The notes beneath the pieces were generated by a model. It searched no databases, had not been told where the DNA came from, and saw only the letters and a program-made list of their open reading frames with translations. This document shows positions 1 through 6,469 of a DNA stretch of 8,428 nucleotides, in pieces (the first letter of the stretch is position 1; every line of letters begins with the position of its first letter). Source of the stretch: UBA1367 sp040268355 (GTDB lineage Bacteria > Actinomycetota > Coriobacteriia > Coriobacteriales > Atopobiaceae); assembly GCA_040268355.1 (NCBI GenBank), contig JAWRIT010000120.1, positions 1 through 8,428 on the forward strand. Direction: 5' to 3'. The translations under genes were made by a program, and so were the position numbers.

Positions 1-107
1 CCGTCCTGCTGTTTTCTCGCCTGATACTCCGCCGGTCGCGGAATTTCACCGCAAAAGTCCGATCTCTAGCCACGGGGTCCCCTCACTGCGGCCCAGGCGG
101 AGCGAGA

Positions 108-129
108 CCCGGCCCCGAGGGGTGCCGGG
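108..129. other. GC-rich hairpin downstream of the operon
   Basis: CCCGGC (108-113) can pair with GCCGGG (124-129), and the enclosed bases contain CCCC-GA-GGGG (113-122), so a strong nested stem forms. It lies about 110 bases beyond the stop of the minus-strand operon. It could stall or end transcription from that operon, but neither strand has a T-run after the stem, so it is not a recognisable intrinsic terminator. In the rest of 1-169 I see no gene, tRNA or clear signal; a weaker dyad, GCGG/CCGC, sits at 38-52. Confidence 0.3.
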
Positions 130-169
130 GTGGGAGCCCACGGCCCGCGTGCTGGAAAATGGAACAGGG

Positions 170-220
170 GAAGAGGCACCTCTGTGTCATGACACGGAAG
201 GAAGAGGAACCTCTGTGTCA
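170..220. repeat. REP-like tandem element with palindromic core
   Basis: Two 20-base copies (170-189 and 201-220) differ at one base, c177 versus a208, and are offset by 31 bases. Each copy contains a short dyad, AGAGG-NA-CCTCT, followed by GTGTCA. Between them is the perfect 12-base palindrome GTGTCATGACAC (184-195). The element begins 23 bases past the glycosyltransferase stop codon and lies outside any gene. Small palindromic intergenic units like this resemble REP or MITE-type elements mobilised by transposases in trans. No transposase is in the window, so the class is inferred. It could also affect the 3' end of the operon mRNA. Confidence 0.5.
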
Positions 221-242
221 CCCACCTGCTCGCGAACGGGGG

Positions 243-1532
243 TCAGTCCCCCGCCTCGACGACCTCGTCGAAGCTCACGGCGATGTCATGCTTGGTGGGC
301 ACCCACTCGACCTTCTTGAAGAAGGCGACGATGCTGATCGGGATGTAGGTGAGCATGAAGATCGGGAACGTGAACAGGTTGGAGACGATGCGCCGCCGAC
401 GCGCATGGATGTGCCGGCGCTCCACGATGGTGGTGACGAGCCCCATCAGGAAGAAGGTGAGGTAGGCGCCGATCACGATCAGCACGAGCGAGCCGGTCGC
501 CATCCGCAGCTCCGACTGGGTGGCGATGAAGCCATGGGACAGGGAGCCAATGAAGAGGTAGGCGAGGTTGACCGAGACCGACACCAGGGTGAGCAGGATG
601 CCCGGCGCTATGGTCATGAACATGTCGTAGGCGGCGAAGCGCCCCGTGAAGATGGCCTTCACGAGGTCGCCCCCATAGCTGAAGAAGATCTGGTAGAAGC
701 CCTTGGTCCAGCGCATCCGCTGGACCCACGAGGCGGCGAAGGTCACCGGCTGCTCGTCGAAGAACTCCGCCGGGGCGTAGCCGATCTGGATGTTGTGGAT
801 GCTGCAGAAGGTGGAGAACTGGATGTCCTCGGTCAGCGTGTGGAAGTCCCAGCCGTGCATGCCCCGCACGATCTTGGACGAGACGAGCCAGCCCGAACCG
901 GAGATGGCGCAGCTGGTCCCGTTCATCATGCGCACGTTGTTGAGGAAGCGCGCCTCGCGGAGGTACCACAGGGCCGAGGCCGCCGAGATCCAGCTGGAGT
1001 CGAAGTTCTTGGAGTTGCGGTAGCTCGTGCAGACGAGGTAGCCCGCGTCGAAGGCGTCGTTCATGATCTCGGTGTAGTTGGGCGACAGGACGTTGTCCGC
1101 GTCCATCACGAAGAAGGCCTCGTGGACGTCGCCGTACTCGTTCAGGATCCGATCGAAGCCGTAGTCCATGACCCAGCTCTTGCCCTTGCGGGCGAGGTCA
1201 TTGCGCTCGTAGACGATGGCGCCCGCCTCGCGGGCCACCTCCGCCGTGCGGTCGGTGCAGGCGTCGGCGACCACGAAGCAGTCGATGAGCTCGCTCGGGT
1301 AGTCCTGCGTGAGGATGGACCGGACCAGGTTGGCGATCACGGCCTCCTCGTTGTGGGCGGCGATGAAGTAGGCGTAGCGGTGCCGCGTGCGCGCCTTGGG
1401 CAGCGTGACGTTCCCGCGCAGGAGGCTGATGACGAGGTAGACCATCTGATAGAAATAGGCGATGGTGAACAGCAGCCCGATGAGGTTGTTGAAGATCACA
1501 ATCGGCGGTACGCCAAGCAGGCTGAACTCCAC
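243..1532 (-). CDS. Membrane family 2 glycosyltransferase (processive synthase-like)
   Basis: This 429-residue GT2 enzyme probably adds sugars from a nucleotide-sugar donor at the cytoplasmic membrane. An N-terminal membrane segment (about 9-38) is followed by a GT-A catalytic domain. Visible motifs are NEE (61-63), Asp90, the metal-binding DAD (144-146), TED (234-236) with the probable catalytic base, and QRMRW (271-275), the Q-x-x-R-W signature of processive synthases such as cellulose, hyaluronan and poly-GlcNAc synthases. Membrane segments follow at about 305-330, 347-370 and 385-405. The start is GTG, 9 bases after the rluD stop; GGGGGA just before it can act as ribosome-binding site and abuts that stop codon, suggesting translational coupling. 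No other polysaccharide genes are in the window, so donor and product cannot be named. The fold and family are secure, processivity is inferred. Confidence 0.88.
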   Translation of the reverse strand: MEFSLLGVPPIVIFNNLIGLLFTIAYFYQMVYLVISLLRGNVTLPKARTRHRYAYFIAAHNEEAVIANLVRSILTQDYPSELIDCFVVADACTDRTAEVAREAGAIVYERNDLARKGKSWVMDYGFDRILNEYGDVHEAFFVMDADNVLSPNYTEIMNDAFDAGYLVCTSYRNSKNFDSSWISAASALWYLREARFLNNVRMMNGTSCAISGSGWLVSSKIVRGMHGWDFHTLTEDIQFSTFCSIHNIQIGYAPAEFFDEQPVTFAASWVQRMRWTKGFYQIFFSYGGDLVKAIFTGRFAAYDMFMTIAPGILLTLVSVSVNLAYLFIGSLSHGFIATQSELRMATGSLVLIVIGAYLTFFLMGLVTTIVERRHIHARRRRIVSNLFTFPIFMLTYIPISIVAFFKKVEWVPTKHDIAVSFDEVVEAGD

Positions 1533-1541
1533 AGGTCCCCC

Positions 1542-2570
1542 TTACGTGCCGGTGGCCGACTGGCCAAGCTGCGGGCAGATGCGCTCCCCCGCCTCGGTGC
1601 GTCCCATCGACGTGTCACCGATCTCGTCCAGTATAGCGAGCAGATCTTGAGGAAGCGTGTCGGCGCAGGCGATGGGCTGGCCGGTGACGGGATGGTCGAA
1701 GCGCACCTTCCACGAGTGGAGGAACTGCCGCCGCAGGCCGTGGTTGGCCCGCTCGTCGCCCTTCCCGTAGAGCTCGTCCCCCACGCAGGCGTGGTTGATG
1801 TGGCGCATGTGCACCCGAATCTGGTGCGTGCGGCCCGTGTAGAGGTGGCACTCCACCAGCGTGAAGCCCTCGTCGAAGCGCCCCGCCTCGAAGCGCTCGA
1901 GCACGCGGAAGGTGGTGATGGCCTCGCGAGCCAGCGGGTCATGGGAGACGACCACGTGCGTCCGGTCCCGCTTGCTGCGCGCGATACCGGTGGTGATGGT
2001 CCCCTCGTCTGCGGCGAGGTAGCCATGGACGAGGGTGACGTAGCGCCGGTCGAGCGTCCGCAGGCGGATGAGGTCCTGCAGCGCACGCTGGGTGTCGTCG
2101 TCCTTGGCCGCGAGCATGAGGCCCGAGGTGTCCCGGTCCAGGCGGTGCACGATGCCGGGTCGGTCCTCGCCCTGCAGCATGCCGAGGTGGGACCCGCAAT
2201 GCGCGACGAGGGCGTTGGCGAGCGTGTCGTCTGTGTGCCCAACGCTCGGGTGGCAGACGAGCCCCGCCTGCTTGCTGAGCACGATCAGGTAGTCGTCCTC
2301 GTAGCGGATGTCGAGCGGGATGTCGGGGTTCGGTCGCACGACCCCCGCTTCGACCGGCTGCTCGAGCAGCATGACCTGGACGCGGTCTCCCAGCACGACG
2401 CGCTCGGACTTGCTCGAGACGGGCGTCAGGTTGATGGTGACGGCACCCTCCTCGATGAGCCGTGCGCAGGCGGAGCGCGAGGGCATGGCCTCGCCCGTCG
2501 CCAGGAAGCTGTCGACTCTCATCCCATCGGCCTCGGGGCCGACCAAAAGCTCGCGCAGACGCTCAGGCAT
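1542..2570 (-). CDS. rluD: RluA/RluD-family large-subunit rRNA pseudouridine synthase
   Basis: The 342-residue enzyme isomerises uridine to pseudouridine in RNA; the closest family type modifies 23S rRNA helix 69. An N-terminal S4 RNA-binding domain (about 18-70) precedes the catalytic domain. The motif HRLDRDTSG (142-150) holds the catalytic Asp145, and GRTHQIRVH (246-254) is the other family signature. I chose the ATG at 2570: it overlaps the lspA stop by 8 bases (ATGCCTGA), has GGAAGAG upstream, and starts the protein shortly before the S4 domain. A longer frame opening at 2615 would lie deep inside lspA and adds no conserved residues. The C-terminal 30 or so residues look non-conserved. 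The family is certain; RluD rather than another RluA paralogue (YlyB in Bacillus, which has the same neighbours) is inferred from gene order. Confidence 0.93.
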   Translation of the reverse strand: MPERLRELLVGPEADGMRVDSFLATGEAMPSRSACARLIEEGAVTINLTPVSSKSERVVLGDRVQVMLLEQPVEAGVVRPNPDIPLDIRYEDDYLIVLSKQAGLVCHPSVGHTDDTLANALVAHCGSHLGMLQGEDRPGIVHRLDRDTSGLMLAAKDDDTQRALQDLIRLRTLDRRYVTLVHGYLAADEGTITTGIARSKRDRTHVVVSHDPLAREAITTFRVLERFEAGRFDEGFTLVECHLYTGRTHQIRVHMRHINHACVGDELYGKGDERANHGLRRQFLHSWKVRFDHPVTGQPIACADTLPQDLLAILDEIGDTSMGRTEAGERICPQLGQSATGT

Positions 2571-3090
2571 GCCAGCGCTCTTCCGAGGCGGCCGCATCAC
2601 TCGCGCGGGAGCCATCCCAGCGCAGGTAGAGCACCAGGCTTACGATGACCCCACAGGTCACGAAGATGTCAGCGACGTTGAAGATCGGAAAGTCGACGAA
2701 GGTGGTCGCGAGGAAGTCGGTCACCGTGCCGTTGGCGACGCGGTCGATCATGTTGCCGACGCCCCCGCCGGCCACCGACCCGACCGAGATCGCGAGCGGC
2801 ATCGGCAACTCGTTGCGCCACACGAACAGGCACGCCAGCGCGAAGACCACGATCGCGCATCCCACGAAGAGCCACGACGCCCCCCGCCCGATGCTGAAGG
2901 CCGCGCCTGCGTTCTCGATGTGGTGCAGCTCGAGAACGCCAGGGATGAAGGGCCTGCTCGCACCAAGCGGCAGCAGGTGGCAGACGGCCGCCTTCGTCGA
3001 CTGGTCGGCGACGACGACGAGGATGACCGTGAGCCAGTAGGCAAGCACGGACATCCCTCGCCTCGAGAATCCTCGTCGGGGGGCGTTCAA
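2563..3090 (-). CDS. lspA: Lipoprotein signal peptidase (signal peptidase II)
   Basis: This membrane aspartyl protease removes the signal peptide from diacylglyceryl-modified prolipoproteins. Four hydrophobic segments are visible (about 14-29, 72-91, 97-113, 139-157). Family motifs are ADQSTK (28-33), ENAGAAFS (59-66), GNMIDR (112-117) with catalytic Asp116, and FNVAD (137-141) with catalytic Asp141. The start taken is TTG at 3090, preceded by AAGGAG with a 6-base spacer and only 3 bases from the ileS stop, giving 175 residues. An ATG at 3054 (163 residues, nearer the usual family length) has a weaker GAGG upstream and cannot be excluded. The hydrophilic tail after about 158 is variable in the family. 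Co-transcription between ileS and rluD is typical for Gram-positive genomes. Confidence 0.94.
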   Translation of the reverse strand: MNAPRRGFSRRGMSVLAYWLTVILVVVADQSTKAAVCHLLPLGASRPFIPGVLELHHIENAGAAFSIGRGASWLFVGCAIVVFALACLFVWRNELPMPLAISVGSVAGGGVGNMIDRVANGTVTDFLATTFVDFPIFNVADIFVTCGVIVSLVLYLRWDGSRASDAAASEERWHA

Positions 3091-3093
3091 AGG

Positions 3094-5922
3094 CTACTCC
3101 TTGCTTCCGAGCTCGATGATGACCTCGTGGCAGCGCGCGCACAGGCCATCCGGGCCGAGCGTGCGCCAGTTCCAGCAACGCGGGCAACGCTCGCCTGCGG
3201 CAGGCTCGGCCACGGCGTCCAGCTCCTCGCCCACCGTGAGGGTTGCCTCGGAGCAGACGAGGGCCTCGGCGACCGTGGCCTCATCGACCCCTGCCGCCTG
3301 AAGCGTGGCCAGCGTCGCGGCGGGAACCGTGATGCGGGCGCGGGCCGCCTGCGCGGTGTTCTCGCTCACCACGCCCGTGGCGCGCGCGTCCTCGAAGGCC
3401 TTGGTGAAGGCGGCGCGGACCTCGTCGAGCGCCTCGTAGGCACCGAGCAGCGGACCGTAGGCCGCGGCGTCGAGCGGGGCCTGGTACCAGTCCAGAAGCG
3501 CGGCCCACTTCTGGCCGTCGCGGAGCGAGGCGGGCAGGTAGGCCATGGCCTCGTCGCAGGTGTAGGCCAGAATGGGCTGCAGGTCGTGCACCAGCATGGA
3601 GAGGATCTGCGCCCACACCGTCTGGGCGCTGCGACGCTCGAAGGAACGCGCGCCGCCGCAGTAGGTGCGGTCCTTGGTGGCGTTGAGGTAGGCGTTGGAG
3701 AGCTCGGTCACCACGTAGTCGTAGATGGTGCGGTACACCACGTTGAAGTTGTAGCTCTCATAGGCCTTCGACACCTGCTCGTGCACCTGGCAGAGGCGCG
3801 CGAGCGCCAGCCGGTCGTAGGGCAGCAGCTCGCCCTGGGCGACGGCGTCGGTCGCCGGGTCGAACTGCCCCTCCAGCTCGCCGAGCAGAAAGCGGATGGT
3901 GTTGCGGATCTTGCGGTAGGCGTCGCCCACCTGGCCCAGGATCGTGGCGTCGCAGGGGACGTCGCTGGAGGTGTCCACGGAGGCGACCCACAGGCGCAGG
4001 ATGTCGGCGCCGCGGGCGTCGCACTCGGCGTTGGGGTCGATGACGTTGCCGAGGCTCTTGGACATCTTGCGGCCCTGGCCGTCGAGCGTGAAGCCCTGGC
4101 TGATGACGGCCTTGTAGGGGGCCTGGCCATAGGCGCCCACCGACGTCATGAGCGAGCTCATGAACCAGCCGCGATGCTGGTCGGAGCCCTCGAGGTAGAC
4201 GTCTGCGGGAAATGCCAGGTAATCGCGGTGACGGCAGACGGCGGTGTGCGAGACGCCGGAGTCCCACCACACGTCGAGAATGTCGCGGTCGGCCTTGAGC
4301 CTGTGGCTGCCGCATGCGGGGCAGACGCAGGCGTCGCCCAGGTAGCTCGCCGGATCGTCGATGAACCACCTATCGGACCCCTGCTCACGGAAGAGCTTGA
4401 TCACGGCGTCGAGCGTGTCGTCGTTCATGACGGTCTCGCCGCAGTCGGCGCAGGTGAAGGCCGGGATGGGCACACCCCAGTTCCGCTGGCGCGAGATGCA
4501 CCAGTCGGGCCGCCCCTCGACCATCGAGCCGATGCGGCGCACGGCATGCGCCGGATAGAAGCGCACCTTCTCGAGCTCGGAGAGGGCCTGGTCACGCAGG
4601 CCCGTGGCGTCCATGGAGACGAACCACTGGCTCGTGGCGCGGAAGATGACCGGGTTCTTGCAGCGCCAGCAGTGCGGGTAGCTGTGGGCCATGTCCTCAT
4701 GCATGATGAGGGTGCCGCGCTCCTCGAGCCAGGCGATGATCTTGGGGTTGGCCTCGTTGACCTCCATGCCGGAGAAGGGGCCGCCGGTGCCGATGCCCTC
4801 GCCCACGTAGAAGACGCCGTCGTCGTCGACGGGCATGATCACGGGCACGTCGAACTTCATGCCGGCGAGGTAGTCGTCGACACCGTGGCCCGGCGCGGAG
4901 TGGACGATGCCCGTGCCGTCCTCGAGCGTAACGTAGTCGGCGTAGATGAAGACGCCCGTCTCGCCCTGGTCGCCAAAGATGGGCTGCTTGTAGCGCATCC
5001 CGGCGAGCTCGCGCCCGGTGGCACGCCAGGGGTCCGCGCCCGGCTCGGCCGCGACCAGCGCCGCGTCCTCCCACGCGAACTTGTCGGCGCAGCGCCGCCA
5101 CAGCGCCTCGGCGAAGAGGTAGGCGCGTCCCTCGTGCTCGACGGCCACGTAGGTCGCCTCGGGATGCAGGATGACGGCGTCGTCCGCAGGCAGGGTCCAG
5201 GGCGTGGTGGTCCAGATGGCCACGTCGAGCCGCCCCGCCCACGCCTCGAGGCCGGCGGGGATGGTCGTCAGCTCGAAGCGCACGAAGATGGCGGGGCTCA
5301 CCTCGTCGCCATACTCGATCTCGGCCTCGGCGAGGGCGGTATGGCAGTGGCTGCACCAATGGACCGGCTTGCGCCCGCGGTAGATCGCGCCCTTGTCGAA
5401 GAGCGCCTTGAAGATCTCGATGTCGGTGGCGTCGTAGTCGTTGGTGTAGGTCAGGTAGGGTCTGTCCCACTCGCCGAGCACGCCCAGGCGCTTGAAGCCC
5501 TGGCGCTGCGTGTCCACCTGCTCGACGGCCATCGTGCGGCAGAGCTCGCGGATCCTCTCGGTCGGGAGCTCGCGGAAGGCGTCGGCGCCCACCATGTCCT
5601 CGACCTTGTGCTCGATGGGCAGGCCATGGCAGTCCCAGCCGGGCACGAAGGGGACCTCGCGACCCTGCATCATCCAGTAGCGGTTGATGAAGTCCTTGGA
5701 GATCTTGTTCTGGGCGTGGCCCAGATGGATGGGGCCATTGGCGTAGGGAGGCCCGTCATGGAGCACGAAGCGCTCGTGGCCGGCGTTCTTCTTGAGGGCC
5801 AGCTGGTAGACGCCGGCCTCCTCCCATGCGGCGAGTCGCTTGGGCTCGTTCGCGGGCAGGTTGCCGCGCATGGGAAAACCCGTCTTGGGCAGGTTCGTGG
5901 TCTGCTTGTACTCGTTTGCCAC
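3094..5922 (-). CDS. ileS: Isoleucyl-tRNA synthetase
   Basis: This 942-residue class I synthetase charges tRNA-Ile with isoleucine in the cytoplasm. The HIGH-type motif is HLGH (66-69) within PYANGPIHLGHA, and KMSKS is at 619-623. The CP1 editing domain, which clears mischarged valine, shows WTTTPWTLP (237-245) and GTGIVHSAPGHG (336-347). The tRNA-binding region follows KMSKS, and a C-terminal zinc finger has CPRC (913-916) and CARC (928-931). A second cysteine set (C491, C494, C534, C537) sits before DVWWDSG (550-556), as I recall for clostridial-type enzymes but not E. coli. The start is GTG at 5922, with GAGGA 7 bases upstream; it gives the family N-terminus ANEYKQTTNLPKTGFPMRGN. The frame is open to 6171, but that extension runs through the terminator and leader and is not coding. 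First gene of the operon. Confidence 0.98.
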   Translation of the reverse strand: MANEYKQTTNLPKTGFPMRGNLPANEPKRLAAWEEAGVYQLALKKNAGHERFVLHDGPPYANGPIHLGHAQNKISKDFINRYWMMQGREVPFVPGWDCHGLPIEHKVEDMVGADAFRELPTERIRELCRTMAVEQVDTQRQGFKRLGVLGEWDRPYLTYTNDYDATDIEIFKALFDKGAIYRGRKPVHWCSHCHTALAEAEIEYGDEVSPAIFVRFELTTIPAGLEAWAGRLDVAIWTTTPWTLPADDAVILHPEATYVAVEHEGRAYLFAEALWRRCADKFAWEDAALVAAEPGADPWRATGRELAGMRYKQPIFGDQGETGVFIYADYVTLEDGTGIVHSAPGHGVDDYLAGMKFDVPVIMPVDDDGVFYVGEGIGTGGPFSGMEVNEANPKIIAWLEERGTLIMHEDMAHSYPHCWRCKNPVIFRATSQWFVSMDATGLRDQALSELEKVRFYPAHAVRRIGSMVEGRPDWCISRQRNWGVPIPAFTCADCGETVMNDDTLDAVIKLFREQGSDRWFIDDPASYLGDACVCPACGSHRLKADRDILDVWWDSGVSHTAVCRHRDYLAFPADVYLEGSDQHRGWFMSSLMTSVGAYGQAPYKAVISQGFTLDGQGRKMSKSLGNVIDPNAECDARGADILRLWVASVDTSSDVPCDATILGQVGDAYRKIRNTIRFLLGELEGQFDPATDAVAQGELLPYDRLALARLCQVHEQVSKAYESYNFNVVYRTIYDYVVTELSNAYLNATKDRTYCGGARSFERRSAQTVWAQILSMLVHDLQPILAYTCDEAMAYLPASLRDGQKWAALLDWYQAPLDAAAYGPLLGAYEALDEVRAAFTKAFEDARATGVVSENTAQAARARITVPAATLATLQAAGVDEATVAEALVCSEATLTVGEELDAVAEPAAGERCPRCWNWRTLGPDGLCARCHEVIIELGSKE
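3097..3102 (-). promoter_or_regulatory. lspA ribosome-binding site inside the ileS 3' end
   Basis: AAGGAG forms the last two sense codons of ileS (Lys-Glu), directly before its TAG stop. It lies 6 bases upstream of the TTG at 3090. This site is the main reason for preferring the TTG start of lspA over the ATG at 3054, and it implies that ribosomes ending ileS help start lspA. Confidence 0.65.
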
Positions 5923-5951
5923 CTTCGGGTCCTCGTCTCTTGTGCGGGCAC

Positions 5952-5990
5952 AAAAAATGCGCCCTCCCCAGCCGCCGGGACGAAGCGCAC
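5952..5990 (-). terminator. Intrinsic terminator (attenuator) of the ileS leader
   Basis: On the minus strand GTGCGC (5990-5985) pairs with GCGCAT (5962-5957), and inside it TCCC (5980-5977) pairs with GGGG (5969-5966). Six T follow (5957-5952). It lies just upstream of the ileS ribosome-binding site, the place of a T-box attenuator. Its 5' arm contains GCTTCGTCCC (5986-5977), which is also the 3' arm of the proposed antiterminator (partners at 6032-6018), so the two folds are mutually exclusive. Confidence 0.8.
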
Positions 5991-6000
5991 GTGCCACGCC

Positions 6001-6032
6001 TTGGCGTGGAGAACGTAGCTTGTGGCACCCAG
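6001..6032 (-). promoter_or_regulatory. T-box motif / antiterminator 5' arm, noncanonical
   Basis: The consensus here is AGGGUGGNACCRCG. The sequence reads GGGTGCCACAAGC (6030-6018). GGG is in place to pair with the downstream CCC (5979-5977). With C5982 bulged, C6022-G5981 and A6023-U5980 can also pair, leaving a four-base bulge UGCC (6027-6024) in place of the seven-base UGGNACC. The bulge normally pairs with the tRNA NCCA end. Assignment rests on position and on the matching downstream arm. Confidence 0.6.
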
Positions 6033-6221
6033 CGTGCGGGGGTCCGCAGTACTCGGCTGGCCTGTCTCGGCGGCCACTCCGGCGACGCCTACCAGCGGAC
6101 GCGCCGCCTTCGGGCCGCAGCTCAGGGGTGATACCACTCGGAGCGCGGACGTGGGCTCTCAGCTCCCCCACTCTCTGTCGACCGCGCTGGACCCGGATGA
6201 CGCGTCCCCGTCACAGCTCTG

Positions 6222-6248
6222 GGTCGAAATGGTAGCACGTGTTCGACC
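6222..6248. promoter_or_regulatory. Inverted repeat around a possible ileS -10 box
   Basis: GGTCGAA (6222-6228) and TTCGACC (6242-6248) form a perfect 7-base inverted repeat with a 13-base spacer. On the minus strand the spacer holds TG-C-TACCAT (6237-6229), an extended -10-like element. That would place the transcript start near 6222, a few bases before the first T-box landmarks. The best -35 at 17 bases (CCCACA, 6257-6252) is weak. The repeat could be an operator or chance. Confidence 0.3.
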
Positions 6249-6469
6249 GCCTGTGGGCAGAAAGCCGCCCTCTCTCGAAGGGGTCCACAGCCACGGGAGC
6301 GCCCGCGACCGAGCGGGGCGTCTCACGTGTCCGCCCGACCCGGCACCTCAGGCAGGCGGTCCGTCGCCCCGCGCGCACGGATGTTTTGTCCAGACGACTC
6401 GTCTGCCGCAGGCGCGACCGACAAAGCTGCGAGAATCGAGAAAAGCCGAGCCGTCAGGGAGGACCGCCC
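6249..6469 (+). promoter_or_regulatory. fbp upstream region: no clear promoter
   Basis: This stretch must hold the fbp promoter and holds no gene that I can support. The best -10 candidate is TGC-GAGAAT (6428-6436), an extended -10 with no good -35 at the expected distance. TTTTGTCC (6384-6391) is a -35-like hexamer, but nothing -10-like lies 16-18 bases after it. The ribosome-binding site of fbp is AGGGAGG (6456-6462), 7 bases before the ATG. The frame of fbp is open back to 6239, but the strong ribosome-binding site and the family N-terminus fix the start at 6470. Confidence 0.3.
6391..6405. promoter_or_regulatory. Perfect dyad upstream of fbp, possible operator
   Basis: CAGACGA-C-TCGTCTG is a 7-base inverted repeat around a single centre base, about 65 bases before the fbp start codon. 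The central spacing suits a dimeric repressor or activator rather than an RNA hairpin. No regulator is encoded in the window, so the binder is unknown. Confidence 0.35.

Larger units (their letters stand above)
5952..6215 (-). promoter_or_regulatory. T-box leader (tRNA-Ile sensing riboswitch) of ileS
   Basis: The minus-strand leader shows the ordered landmarks of a T-box. The stem I base helix is GGGTC-CAGC (6194-6186) with GCTG-C-GGCCC (6121-6112, one bulged C). An AGAGAG motif follows (6176-6171), then an apical helix GTGGG/CCCAC. The specifier region reads TATCACCCCTGAGC, with the isoleucine codon ATC at 6132-6130. Next is GTAGGCGTCGCCGG (6092-6079), resembling the conserved AGUAGG...CCGG block. 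The antiterminator pairs CTGGG (6032-6028) with CCCGG (5979-5975) and AAGC (6021-6018) with GCTT (5986-5983); a CCACGCC-AA-GGCGTGG hairpin (6009-5994) lies inside. The terminator follows. Uncharged tRNA-Ile should favour the antiterminator and raise ileS operon expression. Two oddities: GGT rather than GAA precedes the specifier, and the bulge expected to read UGGNACC reads only UGCC. The 5' boundary is approximate. Confidence 0.82.

Noticed and set aside
1..242. Possible tRNA or small RNA in the GC-rich left edge
   Set aside because: No T-arm consensus, no cloverleaf on either strand, and only simple hairpins.
2..319. A plus-strand frame open from the window edge to 319
   Set aside because: It overlaps the C-terminus of the GT2 gene in antisense, crosses the hairpin and repeat, and has no recognisable protein features. 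It could be the tail of a gene starting outside the window, but nothing supports that.
159..2648. An 829-codon plus-strand open frame opposite the GT2 and rluD genes
   Set aside because: Same shadow effect: charged low-complexity translation, no ribosome-binding site of note, and it runs through the repeat at 170-220.
2308..6018. A 1236-codon open frame on the plus strand, opposite ileS, lspA and part of rluD
   Set aside because: It is the antisense shadow of GC-rich genes with strong third-position bias. Its translation is a low-complexity mix rich in V, G, A, H, D and E with no domain, and the minus strand carries complete, motif-verified proteins.
5923..6171. N-terminal extension of ileS by 83 codons
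   Set aside because: It would translate the terminator, U-tract and T-box leader. The GTG at 5922 has a good ribosome-binding site and gives the family N-terminus.
6239..6469. N-terminal extension of fbp by 77 codons
   Set aside because: The extension is rich in R and P with no family similarity, while AGGGAGG before the ATG at 6470 and the family N-terminus mark the true start.
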